64,000 bases of DNA. Origin: Kitasatospora acidiphila (lineage in GTDB: Bacteria; Actinomycetota; Actinomycetes; Streptomycetales; Streptomycetaceae). The DNA is taken from positions 1-64,000 of the forward strand of contig NZ_VIGB01000001.1 of NCBI RefSeq assembly GCF_006636205.1, written 5' to 3'. This document shows positions 28,361-36,671 of this stretch, piece by piece. Position 1 is the first letter of the stretch. Every line of letters starts with the position of its first letter. The notes beneath the pieces are model-generated. The model was not told the origin of the DNA. It searched no databases and was given only the letters and a program-made list of their open reading frames with translations. A program made the translations under genes and the position numbers.

Positions 28361-28378
28361 GGTAAGTCTTGACTTACC
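28361..28378 (-). promoter_or_regulatory. Perfect palindrome upstream of the HelR-like gene
   Basis: GGTAAGTC-TT-GACTTACC is a perfect 8-bp inverted repeat with a two-base centre, 60 bases before the helicase start. It is not obviously the rifamycin-associated element known to me from helR genes (that one is GC-rich), so it may bind a different repressor. It is the only strong dyad in this leader. Confidence 0.5.
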
Positions 28379-28389
28379 TGGTGAAGCTA

Positions 28390-29060
28390 TGGCCCTACGA
28401 CTGAATCCATGACGGCTGACCGTGTGGCGCATCATGCATTCCGCCGTTCCGCATATCGCTAATTGCGCTCCCGATGCCCGTCTGCCTTCTGGGCGAGCCC
28501 GCCCTTGGATGCCGGCGATGTACTGGCGAGCTGCTGTCCACCGTGACGTGGTTCGATGCTGACGACAGCGTGGAGTTGACCCTCGCCCCCCGACTTCGGA
28601 TCCTTCGTCGAGGGCCTCACTTCCGCCAATGACTTCGACTGAAACGCCACGAACACACCCGACTAACCTCGCGATCAGCGCCACGGTCCCTGCCCAATAC
28701 AGCGAGACAACGTCACAAGCAGGGCGAACGTTGCCTGATGCGGCACTGGTCTGCGCATTTGGCTGAACGTTCTCAGGCAGCTCACTCTTCACCGGTTCGA
28801 GCTAATTGGCTCCAGGCCAGAAATCTCCGTGCTAGTGCTTTCCTTAGCCTCCCCCACGCTACGAATGCGAGACGAAGAGGCTCTGCACCGGGCAACGTGA
28901 CGTCACGTGCCGCTGTACATTTTCCCAGCAAAGGTCGGCTCAGATCCAAGTAGCCCAAGCTTTAGCAGAATTGAGAGGAACTCATGACGACCAGTCTCCC
29001 GAGCTGCGCGGGGCCGGTGCCTGAGTCGGGTCCGCCGGTGCGCCGCACCACAAGGCCTGG
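28390..29060 (+). other. Intergenic region without a convincing gene
   Basis: About 670 bases of lower GC content than the flanks. Reverse-strand frames at 28346-28792 and 28459-28656 are open, but their composition is poor and they show no family features. I see no tRNA or other RNA fold here. Confidence 0.5.
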
Positions 29061-29062
29061 AA

Positions 29063-29090
29063 GGGGCTGCCCGCCCGCGCGGGCAGCCCC
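29063..29090 (-). terminator. Bidirectional hairpin terminator
   Basis: GGGGCTGCCCGC-CCGC-GCGGGCAGCCCC is a perfect 12-bp stem (14 bp with flanking AA/TT) followed by TTCGTC on the forward strand and TTCC on the reverse. It lies 280 bases beyond the end of the leftward biosynthetic operon and probably stops that transcript. Confidence 0.75.
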
Positions 29091-29369
29091 TTCGTCATGC
29101 CCTCCGCCGTCGTGCCTTGCGCGACCGGCGGCGGACGTGATGGCGAGTCCGGTCCGGTCCCGTCCGCGCGGAGTGGACCGGGCCCGCCGCCCGAACCGGG
29201 ATCGCATCGTCAGACCGGGATCGACAGCGGCTCTCGCCCGCGCGGGCAGCTCAACCACCTCGAAGTGCGGAGGGCGGACGGGCCCCCTCCGCCCGCCGGC
29301 GGTCATCAGGTGGACCTTGGCCGGCCTGCCTGGTGAAGGCCCGGCCACCCGTCGGCGGGCCGTGCCGGG

Positions 29370-31111
29370 CTACCCGAGGTGCAGCTCCCGCAGACGCTCC
29401 GGGCCCACCGGGCTCGGTGCGCCCATCAGCAGGTCCTGGGCGCTCTGGTTGAGCGGGAAGGCGATCGTCTCCCGGATGTTGGGCTCGCCGGCCAGCAGCA
29501 TCAGGATCCGGTCGATGCCCGGGGCGATGCCGGCGTGCGGGGCGCGCCGTATTGGAGGGCGCGGAGCATTCCGCCGAACTCCTGCTCCACCTGGGCCCGT
29601 TCATAGCCGGCGAGTTCGAAGGCGCGGAACATGATGTCCGGGTCGTGGTTGCGCACGGCACCGGAGGAGAGCTCGATCCCGTTGCACACGATGTCGTACT
29701 GCCAGGCCAGCACGGTCAACGGGTCCTCAGCATCGAGCGCGGCCAGCCCGCCCTGCGGCATCGAGAACGGGTTGTGGGAGAACGCGATCCGCCCGGTACC
29801 CGGGTCGCACTCGTACATCGGGAAGTCGACGATCCAGCAGAACCTGAATGCCTCCTCCCGGAAGCGGCCGGTGCGTTTGGCGGCCTCGACCCGGAGCTCG
29901 GCCATCACCGGGTCGACCTGGGAGCGCTCACCGCCGGCCAGCAGTACCGCAGTGCCGGGCTCGGCGCCGACCGCCCTCAGCAACAGCGTTTCCTGGTCCT
30001 GGGTCAGATGGTTGGCCAAGGGCCCGGTGACGTCCAGATCGGCGCCGAACCGGAGCCAGCCGATCCCCTCGGCGCCGTGCCGGACGGCGAAAGCGGCCAG
30101 CTCGTCGAAGAACCTGCGGGGCCGGTCCGCGGTGCCGGGCAACGCCAGCGCCCGCACGTGCCGGCCGGCCAGAGGAGTGAACGCGGAGGCGGTGAAAACG
30201 GTTGAAACGTCGACCAGTTCGAGTTCCGCTCGGAGATCGGGCTTGTCGGTGCCGTACTTGAGCAGGCTGGTGCGGTACGGGATGCGTGGGAACGGGGAGA
30301 CGATCTCGCGACTGCCGCCGAAGCGGACGAACAGGTCGGTCATCACCCGCTCGACCACCGCGAAGACGTCTTCCTGCTCGACGAAGCTCATCTCGATGTC
30401 GAGCTGGTAGAACTCGCCGGGCGAACGGTCGGCCCGGGCGTCCTCGTCGCGGAAGCAGGGGGCGACCTGGAAGTAGCGGTCGAAGCCGGCCACCATCAGC
30501 AACTGCTTGAACTGCTGGGGTGCCTGCGGCAAGGCGTAGAAGGTACCCGGGTGCAGCCGGGAGGGGACGAGGAAGTCACGCGCACCTTCCGGGGAGGTGG
30601 CGGACAGGATCGGCGTGGCCAGCTCGTGGAAGCCCAGCGAAGCCATGGTGCCGCGCAGGAAGGCGATCACCTCCGAGCGCAGCATGATGTTGCGGTGCAT
30701 CCGCTCCCGGCGCAGGTCGAGGAAGCGGTGGGTCAGCCGCTGCTCCTCCCCGACGTTGTCCTCGGGGAAGACCGGGAACGGCAGCGGGCGGGCGGTGCTG
30801 AGCGCTTCGACGGCGGTGACCTGAACCTCGATCTCGCCAGTGGCCAGCTCGGGGTTGACGTTCGGCGCGCTGCGGGCCGCCACCCGGCCGTCCACCCGCA
30901 GCACCGACTCGCGCGGCAGGGTGCGCAGCAGTTCGTAACCGGGACTGTTCGGGCGGACCCTGAGCTGCACCAGGCCGTAGTGGTCGCGTAGGTCAACGAA
31001 GAGGATGCCGCCGAGGTCACGGCGGTTGTGCAGCCAGCCGCTGAGGCGGACCTCGGTGTCGAGGTCGGCGGCGCGAAGGGCGCCGCAGGTGTGGGATCGG
31101 TAGGGATGCAT
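29370..31111 (-). CDS. aspS: Aspartyl-tRNA synthetase, last gene of the biosynthetic operon (one frameshift)
   Basis: Class II aspartate-tRNA ligase, about 580 residues once corrected. The N-terminal anticodon-binding OB fold starts [13 protein letters not shown]. Motif 2 ([20 protein letters not shown]), the bacterial GAD-type insertion, [37 protein letters not shown] and motif 3 ([19 protein letters not shown]) are all present. A missing C in a run at 29539-29542 shifts the frame before motif 3; the correct frame then ends ELHLG at 29370. The sequence is of the ordinary actinobacterial type but has a short C-terminus. Lying 62 bases behind a HAD gene in a biosynthetic operon, it is unlikely to be the housekeeping copy. 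Self-resistance to a product that targets AspRS is my leading inference; supplying Asp-tRNA is the alternative. Confidence 0.88.
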
Positions 31112-31173
31112 GGGCTTTCCCGAATTGGTCGGTATGAGGGCTCCCGGCGCGGGCGTCGCGCACGCGGCCCGGA

Positions 31174-31749
31174 TCAGGGCAGCAGGCCGTGACCGCGCAG
31201 CTGCGCGCGGGCCTGCCGGGAATCGGTGAAGGTGACCGTCAGGCCGCCGAGTTGTTCGAGTGCCCGGGTATTCTCCGATTTGTCATCGATCAGCAGCAGG
31301 TCCTGCGGCCGGTGCCCAGCGCGCCGGGCGATCTCCTCGAAAAAGCCGGCGGCGGGCTTGCGCACGCCCAGGTCGCAGGAGGCGTGGACCTCGATCGGCA
31401 GGCCGCCGAGCAGATCGCGGGCCACTTGGCGGATCCACACCGGGTAGTTGGAGCCGATCACGGTGCGGTGCAGTGCCGCACAGTCCGCCACCAGCCGGCG
31501 CATGCCGGGCAACCACTGCTGGCCCTGCCTGCGCAGTCGGTGGAAGCGGTGCGGGTCGATCGAGAGGCCGCTGGCTCGCAGTGCCCGCCAGTATGCGGCC
31601 TCGGTGATCTCGCCGCGCTCCAGGGCATGGTAGAGCTCCGGTGGGCGAGCCCGCTGGAACTCCTCGAAGGTGCAGCCGGCGGCTTCGGCGTAGGCGGTGC
31701 GGTAGGGGTCGTGGACGAGCGTGCCCATCAGGTCGAACACGATGATCAC
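31174..31749 (-). CDS. HAD-superfamily hydrolase
   Basis: A 191-residue haloacid-dehalogenase-type protein. Motif I is VFDLMGTLVHD: the first Asp is the nucleophile, but the second Asp of the usual DxDGT is a Met, as also occurs in some members. Motif II is the Ser in VIGSN, motif III the Lys in GVRKPAAGFFEE and motif IV LLLIDDKSEN. The helical cap (residues about 15-80) is of the C1 type. Start ATG 31749 lies seven bases after the P450 stop, so it is in the operon. Loss of the acid/base Asp makes phosphatase action less certain; a phosphatase or dehalogenase step in precursor supply is inferred. Confidence 0.75.
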   Translation of the reverse strand: MIIVFDLMGTLVHDPYRTAYAEAAGCTFEEFQRARPPELYHALERGEITEAAYWRALRASGLSIDPHRFHRLRRQGQQWLPGMRRLVADCAALHRTVIGSNYPVWIRQVARDLLGGLPIEVHASCDLGVRKPAAGFFEEIARRAGHRPQDLLLIDDKSENTRALEQLGGLTVTFTDSRQARAQLRGHGLLP

Positions 31750-31756
31750 GGTGGCC

Positions 31757-32914
31757 TCATCCGACGCGCACCATCAGGGCGGTGATCTGGTCGGCGCCGA
31801 GGTGGCCTACCCGGCGCAGCGACCCGGGCACGACCTCCAGGGTGCGACCGCCCTCGTCCAGGGTCCGGGCGAGGATGTCGAGCGCACCGCGGGCCAGCGT
31901 CGCGCCGACGCAATGGTGCACGCCCCAGCCGAAGCTGAGAGGGCGGGCCTCGCGGCCGGGCAGGAAGGCGAGCGGGTCGGGGAAGACCTCTTCGTCCAGG
32001 TTGGCCGAGCCCAGCACCAGCAGCACGCGTTGACCAGGCAGTACCGTGTGCCCGGCGATCCGGAACTCCTCGGTGGCGTACCGGACCGCGAAGCGGAATG
32101 GGCAGCTCAGGCGCAGCGCCTCGTCGGCGGCCGCCCGGTAGGGCCGGGCCGCCGCGCTCGACTGGTAGCGCTGTGCCGCTTCGGCCAGCGCGGCAGCCAG
32201 CGGGTCGAGGGTGCCGGTGATGATCTGGACGGCCACGGCGACTGCGGTCTGCTCACCGAGTCCGGTGTCGTCGGCGATCTCACGCAGCGCCAGGGCGAGC
32301 GGGGCGGTCGGCTCCGCGAGGACGGTGTCGCGCACCGCGGCTTGCGCCATGGTGAGCGACTCCCGGGCTCGGCCGCCCACCTCGTCGTCCAGGTGGGCGC
32401 GCGGTTTGGCCAGGTAGGCCATCAGCCCCTCGGTGGCCCCGGCAAGCGTGTCCAGCTGCGCGGACGTGGCGCCGAACAGCGCGGCCAGCAGCCGTAGGGC
32501 GTAGGGGCGGCAGAACCGGTCGATCCAGTCGACCGGCACCGACTCGGTGCTCAGTTGTTCGAGCAACTCTGCGCAATCGAGTGCCAGTTGGTGGAGGATC
32601 GGCGCGCAGGCCGAACGGCTGAACGCCGGTCGGAGCCGGTCCCGCACCATGGTGTGGTGGTGTCCCCAGGCCTGGAAGAAACGCAGGACAGGTCGGTGCA
32701 ACTCGACCTGCTGCGCGGTCAGGTCCGCGTCCGCCAGTGGGTCGCGCTGCGCCATGTTGGTCAGCGCCGGGTGGAGCAGCAGCTCTTGGACCAGTTGGTA
32801 GGAGGTCACCAGCAGGGCGCCGGTACTGGGTTCGCGCGAGACCGGCTGGGCGGTCATGGCGTGCAGAGCGGCACGCGGGTCGCTGGTGGAGTAGTCGGCG
32901 AAGATGGCGTGCAT
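31757..32914 (-). CDS. Cytochrome P450
   Basis: A 385-residue actinomycete P450. The haem loop is LSFGWGVHHCVGATLAR with the Cys thiolate near residue 336. The K-helix ExxR is in ADEALRLSCPFRFAVR. The I-helix reads IITGTLDPLAA where most have AGxET: the Gly is kept and the Thr pair is changed, which is common in P450s that act on carrier-bound or peptide substrates. No ferredoxin gene is adjacent. It sits between the PLP enzyme and the HAD gene and probably hydroxylates or oxidises the nascent product or a free amino acid. Confidence 0.9.
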   Translation of the reverse strand: MHAIFADYSTSDPRAALHAMTAQPVSREPSTGALLVTSYQLVQELLLHPALTNMAQRDPLADADLTAQQVELHRPVLRFFQAWGHHHTMVRDRLRPAFSRSACAPILHQLALDCAELLEQLSTESVPVDWIDRFCRPYALRLLAALFGATSAQLDTLAGATEGLMAYLAKPRAHLDDEVGGRARESLTMAQAAVRDTVLAEPTAPLALALREIADDTGLGEQTAVAVAVQIITGTLDPLAAALAEAAQRYQSSAAARPYRAAADEALRLSCPFRFAVRYATEEFRIAGHTVLPGQRVLLVLGSANLDEEVFPDPLAFLPGREARPLSFGWGVHHCVGATLARGALDILARTLDEGGRTLEVVPGSLRRVGHLGADQITALMVRVG

Positions 32915-32938
32915 GCGGTACCTCGCGGTGCGCGGCGG

Positions 32939-34138
32939 TCAGTTGCCGGCCAGGTGCCAGCTGCCCGGCCCGGCCGGCGCAGCGAACGCCCGCGAGCCGG
33001 AGACCACCACCGCGAGCCGGGCCGCCGGGTCGAACTCGGACTTGAGCAAGCCGGTGAGCGAGATGTACCCCGACTTCTCACGCTGGTAGTCCAGGGCGAT
33101 GCCCGCCTCCGCCAGGATCTCGTCCACCACCGGACGCAGGTCCTCAACGGTCTTCGGCGGGACCGACTCCAGGGTGCTGCCGACGGGCAGCCCGGCGCGC
33201 AGCTGCGGCAGCGTGGCCACCGGGTTCGTCGACTGCAGGGTGGGCTCGAACGGGTCCTCGGGCAGGCGCAGTTCGCTGTCCTCGATCCGGTCGATGCCGT
33301 GCTGCCAGGCCCAGGTGAGGGTGTCGGCGTCCCCGGGCTGGTAGAGGCGGTACCGACGGTCGCACAGCACGCCCGCCGGGGTGTCCACCACCTGACTCAG
33401 CCGCTCGAAGCCGACCTCGAAGCCGAGCGGTCCGTAGCCTCCGGCCACGGTCTGCACGATGGTGTCCACCTGCGGGGCAGCCTCGTAGATGACCGAAGCC
33501 AGCACCGACTTGCCCTCCAGCTTCCAGTCGAACGGGGCCAGGTGGACCCGCCCGTCCGCAGCGGCCGCCGCCTTGGCCTTCGCCGACAGCTCGGCGTAGG
33601 CGCAGTCGATGGCGTACAGAGGCTGCTCGGGGTCGGCGGTGATGTCGCCCAGCTTGTCGACGTTCAGCCGCGGCAGGTACCCGGCGCAGGAGACGCCGGC
33701 ACGCTGCGCGTAGTGCCGGTAGGCCAGCGCGGTGTTGCCGGTGGAGTGCACCGAGACCCGGCGCAGGCCGTGCTGCTTGGCGGCGGCGAGCACGATGGCC
33801 GCCTCGAAGTCCTTGAACGTGCCGGTGCCCAGCGCGGTGCCGTCGACCAGCCACACCTCGGCGACGCCGAGCCGGGACTCCAGCTGCGGACTGCGCACCA
33901 CTCGGGGCAGCACGTGGTCGTCCAGCTCGGGCTCGTACTGGACCGGCACCAGCTCGGGGTAGCGCCAGGGCAGGCCGCGCTCGGCCGCCACCAGCTCGAC
34001 GAAGGGCCGGGGCGCGGGCAGCTGCAGCCGCAGCGCTTCGCCGCACCCGCCGCAGCGGTACTGCAGGATCTCCTCGTCGGCGGGGACGCGGTCCGGGCAG
34101 GACGGGCAGGCCAGCTGGTTGATCGACTGATCGGTCAT
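32939..34138 (-). CDS. Threonine-synthase-like PLP enzyme
   Basis: A 399-residue fold-type II pyridoxal-phosphate enzyme. A short N-terminal zinc ribbon (CPSCPDR, CGGCGEAL) precedes the catalytic core, as in many archaeal-type threonine synthases. The PLP lysine is in ALGTGTFKDFEAA (residue about 108); VSVHSTGNTALAYRHYAQ holds the cofactor-phosphate/substrate region and VQTVAGGYGPLGF the later glycine loop. The family replaces a beta/gamma phosphate of an amino acid with water or another nucleophile. Here, inside a biosynthetic operon with RpiB-, SDR- and HAD-like genes, it probably makes a non-standard amino acid. Substrate unknown. Confidence 0.75.
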   Translation of the reverse strand: MTDQSINQLACPSCPDRVPADEEILQYRCGGCGEALRLQLPAPRPFVELVAAERGLPWRYPELVPVQYEPELDDHVLPRVVRSPQLESRLGVAEVWLVDGTALGTGTFKDFEAAIVLAAAKQHGLRRVSVHSTGNTALAYRHYAQRAGVSCAGYLPRLNVDKLGDITADPEQPLYAIDCAYAELSAKAKAAAAADGRVHLAPFDWKLEGKSVLASVIYEAAPQVDTIVQTVAGGYGPLGFEVGFERLSQVVDTPAGVLCDRRYRLYQPGDADTLTWAWQHGIDRIEDSELRLPEDPFEPTLQSTNPVATLPQLRAGLPVGSTLESVPPKTVEDLRPVVDEILAEAGIALDYQREKSGYISLTGLLKSEFDPAARLAVVVSGSRAFAAPAGPGSWHLAGN

Positions 34139-34226
34139 CGGAATCTCTCCTCTTGGGATGGCGTCAGTTGGGGGTGTCGTGAGGTGGCGTGATGCGGTGA
34201 ACTGCGACGGCGCGGGCCGCGGATGG

Positions 34227-35405
34227 TCAGCGGCTGTGGTGCGAGCGCCGGTCGGCCAGGGCGGCGGCCGCGGCCCTGGCCGCCTCGCAGTCCATCGGGC
34301 GCAGCGGGTGGCCGCGGCGGGCGATGTCGTCCAGCAGGCCCTGCGAGGCGTTCGGGTGGCGCAGTGCGTACAGCAGGAGGTTGCGGTCGGCCCACCGGCG
34401 GCGGTGGGAGGCGGACTGACGCACGATCAGCCGCAGGGTCGCGGCGTCGGTGTGCGGGTTCATCAGGGCTGCATGGCGCACCCACCAACTACCGCCATAC
34501 GCACGTTCGAGCTGCGCCCGCACCTGCCGGGCCGAGCCCGCCAGGAAGACCTGCAGCATCGCCTGCGGCTCCGAGCGGCACGCCGTCCCCTCCGCCCGGG
34601 CCGGTATCGCCGTGCCGGTCAGCACCGCGGCCAGCTGCTGCAGCACCTCGCTGTCCAGCGGGGCATTGGCGGCCAGCCAGTCGTGCCGGCGGTCAAGCAG
34701 CCGGCGGACCGAGGCGAGGAACTCGGCGGCCAGTGCCGCCCGGCGCACCTGCTGCTCGCGGTGGCTGGTTCGGCCCTGCTCGCAGTCGCGCCGCAGCCGC
34801 ATGGCCGTGGCGAAGGCCGCCGGTGCGCCTGGTTCCACCAGCCCCTGCGCCGCGAGCGCACCGAGCACCGGTTCGGTGGCGTGGTGCCGGGAGCGGCCCT
34901 CGATCAGCGCACCGCACTCGGCCAGCGCGGTCCAGCAGCGGGTGGCGCCGAGCGCGAACTTCTCCGGGCGGTACAGCGTGGCGCCGTGCACGGCCGGCAG
35001 CAGTACCGCGGTGGCGAGCAGGTGGCAGACCTCCTGGGCTCGCAGCCGGCTGTCCCGCCACAGGTCGCCGACCACCTCCTCGAAGGCCGAGACGAGCGCC
35101 GGGTCACCGCCGATCACCTCGCTGAACATCACCGCGTGCAGGTCGGTGGCGTTGGCGGTGGCGAAACCGCGCAGCGCTCCACGGCCGCCGGTGCAGGCGA
35201 CCAGGTCGAGGTACTGGGCGTACTGGACGGTCAGCGCGGGCAGTTCCGCACCGCCGGGATTCCAGCACATCAGATCGAGGTCGCTGGAGGGGGTGCGCTC
35301 CCTGCGAGCCGTGCTCCCCCAGGCTGTGACGACCAGGCCCGGTACGGCGTCGAGCAGGGTGCGGGCCAGCAGGTCGGCCTCGTCCCGCAGCATCGTCGCG
35401 GTCAC
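34227..35405 (-). CDS. Nucleotidyltransferase-fold protein with C-terminal leucine-rich-variant repeats
   Basis: A 392-residue protein. Residues about 20-60 carry the NTase signature AWGSTARRERTPSSDLDLMCW: GS followed at the right distance by the metal-binding D-x-D (SDLDL). A helical middle resembles the GlnD/DUF294 and aminoglycoside-nucleotidyltransferase-type scaffolds. The last 120 residues contain short helices of the type RHAALMNPHTDAATLRLIV and LLYALRHPNASQGLLDDIA, as in leucine-rich-variant repeats. The GTG start overlaps the SDR stop. It should transfer a nucleotidyl group, usually AMP, to a protein or small molecule; whether that is product maturation or immunity is open. Confidence 0.6.
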   Translation of the reverse strand: MTATMLRDEADLLARTLLDAVPGLVVTAWGSTARRERTPSSDLDLMCWNPGGAELPALTVQYAQYLDLVACTGGRGALRGFATANATDLHAVMFSEVIGGDPALVSAFEEVVGDLWRDSRLRAQEVCHLLATAVLLPAVHGATLYRPEKFALGATRCWTALAECGALIEGRSRHHATEPVLGALAAQGLVEPGAPAAFATAMRLRRDCEQGRTSHREQQVRRAALAAEFLASVRRLLDRRHDWLAANAPLDSEVLQQLAAVLTGTAIPARAEGTACRSEPQAMLQVFLAGSARQVRAQLERAYGGSWWVRHAALMNPHTDAATLRLIVRQSASHRRRWADRNLLLYALRHPNASQGLLDDIARRGHPLRPMDCEAARAAAAALADRRSHHSR

Positions 35406-36130
35406 CGACGGGCCTCCAGGGTGCTGCCGCCGTCGAAGGCGATCACCTGCCCGGTCAGCTGGTCGACGTGCGGCAGCAGTGCGGCGGCGAAGTCGGCGAG
35501 TTCGGCAGGAGTCACCAGCCGGCCGCCCGGGCGGCCAGGAGCCATTGGTGCGGCCGGGTACTGGCTCCGCACCCGCTCGGCGTTGCGCTCCACCATCACC
35601 GTGCCCGGGGCGAGCCCGACGAGCCGGATCCCGTCGGCCGCCCAGCCGACCGCGAGGCTGCGGACCAGCGCGGCCACCGCCGCCTTGACCGCCGCGTACA
35701 GCGGCTGGTTCGGGCGTGCGGTCAGGGCCGCGTTGGAGGTGACGACCAGACAGGCGCACGAACTGCCGCGCGTCTGCCGGTGAACCGTGTGGAGCACGTT
35801 GACGCAGGCCGTGAAGTTGTCCCGGACGATCCGGTCGACCTGCTCCGGAGCGGCCTCGTGGACGGTGGCGGAGGAGACGTGACCGAGGGTCAGGGCGACC
35901 ACGGCGGGCGACCCGTAGTCGCGGACGGCGCCGCTCGCAGCGGCCCCGAACGCGGCGCGGTCGGCCGCGTCGACTTGGTGGAACGCCTCGGCGCCGGCCG
36001 CCTCCGCAGGGCGGACCCGGTCGAACAGCACCACCCGGTGGTCGGCGGCCAGCCGCGCACCGAGGGCGCTGCCGATCCCGCCGGCGCCGACCACCCAGGC
36101 GACGGGCAGGCCGGTCGCGTCGCCGGTCAT
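35402..36130 (-). CDS. Short-chain dehydrogenase/reductase
   Basis: A 242-residue classical SDR. Cofactor motif VVGAGGIGSALGARLA (GxGGIGxxLG), VVTSNAALTARPNQPLYAAVKAAV with the catalytic Ser/Asn region and YxxxK, and LVGLAPGTVMVE following the active site. The acidic residue after beta-2 (VVLFDR) points to NAD preference. It overlaps both neighbours by four bases (RpiB-like upstream, nucleotidyltransferase-like downstream), so the three are translationally coupled. Role inferred: oxidation or reduction of the small precursor handled by this sub-operon. Confidence 0.85.
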   Translation of the reverse strand: MTGDATGLPVAWVVGAGGIGSALGARLAADHRVVLFDRVRPAEAAGAEAFHQVDAADRAAFGAAASGAVRDYGSPAVVALTLGHVSSATVHEAAPEQVDRIVRDNFTACVNVLHTVHRQTRGSSCACLVVTSNAALTARPNQPLYAAVKAAVAALVRSLAVGWAADGIRLVGLAPGTVMVERNAERVRSQYPAAPMAPGRPGGRLVTPAELADFAAALLPHVDQLTGQVIAFDGGSTLEARR

Positions 36131-36579
36131 GCGACGGCGCCCGCACGCTCGAGCCGGGCGATCTCCGCCAGCTTGGGGACCGACCGTGCCGAGTCGAAGC
36201 TGTGGTGGAGCCAGGTCTCGACCAGTGTCCTGGCCATCGCGGGGGCCGTCACTTCGGCGCCGAGCGCGAGGACGTTGGCATCGGAGTTCCGGCGCGCCTT
36301 CTCGACGCTGAAGGCGTCGGTGCAGCGGGCTGCCCGCACGCCGCGGACCTTGTTGGCGGTGATGCTCATGCCGAGGCCGGTGCCGCAGATCAGGATCGCC
36401 GAGTGGTAGCCGCCGTCGGCGACCCGCTCAGCGGTCTGCCAGGCCAGGCCGGGGTAGTCCCGGTCCCCCGAGCCGACCGCCGTCTCCACCGTCCGCCCGG
36501 CGGCCTCGACGGTCTCCCGGACCGCTTCGGCGAGCAGGGCGCCCATCGGGTCGTAGGCGAGGAGGACAGTGTTGCTCAT
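36127..36579 (-). CDS. RpiB/LacAB-family sugar-phosphate isomerase
   Basis: A 150-residue RpiB-type protein. The family core is complete: AILICGTGLGMSITANKVRGVRAARCTDAFSVEKARRNSDANVLALG, with the catalytic Cys of ICGTG and the phosphate-binding arginines. The N-terminal phosphate/ring-binding DHxG motif is changed to YDPMGA, so the substrate may differ from ribose-5-phosphate. RpiB homologues also isomerise tetrose and hexose phosphates. It lies 92 bases after the PKS stop and starts the small-molecule part of the operon; precursor supply for an unusual building block is the likely role. Confidence 0.8.
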   Translation of the reverse strand: MSNTVLLAYDPMGALLAEAVRETVEAAGRTVETAVGSGDRDYPGLAWQTAERVADGGYHSAILICGTGLGMSITANKVRGVRAARCTDAFSVEKARRNSDANVLALGAEVTAPAMARTLVETWLHHSFDSARSVPKLAEIARLERAGAVA

Positions 36580-36671
36580 GGTGCTTCTCCTTGTTCGTCT
36601 CGGTTGACTGGCAGAAGAACTGCCAGTCCGTCAGTTCGTGAACCGGCGGTGACGGCTGGTCACCACCGTCG

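Noticed and set aside
28346-28792. Reverse ORF of 148 codons upstream of the HelR-like gene
   Set aside because: Low coding quality, and it would span the palindrome and helicase promoter.
29041-29100. Possible tRNA near the terminator at 29063
   Set aside because: Only one long stem; no cloverleaf, T-loop or anticodon arm.
30000-31000. Forward ORFs opposite aspS and the assembly-line genes
   Set aside because: Typical antisense frames of GC-rich genes; no start sites or recognisable domains.
29370-31111. AspRS of foreign (proteobacterial) origin
   Set aside because: The N-terminus and inner motifs fit what I remember of actinobacterial AspRS, so I keep only the duplicate-copy idea.
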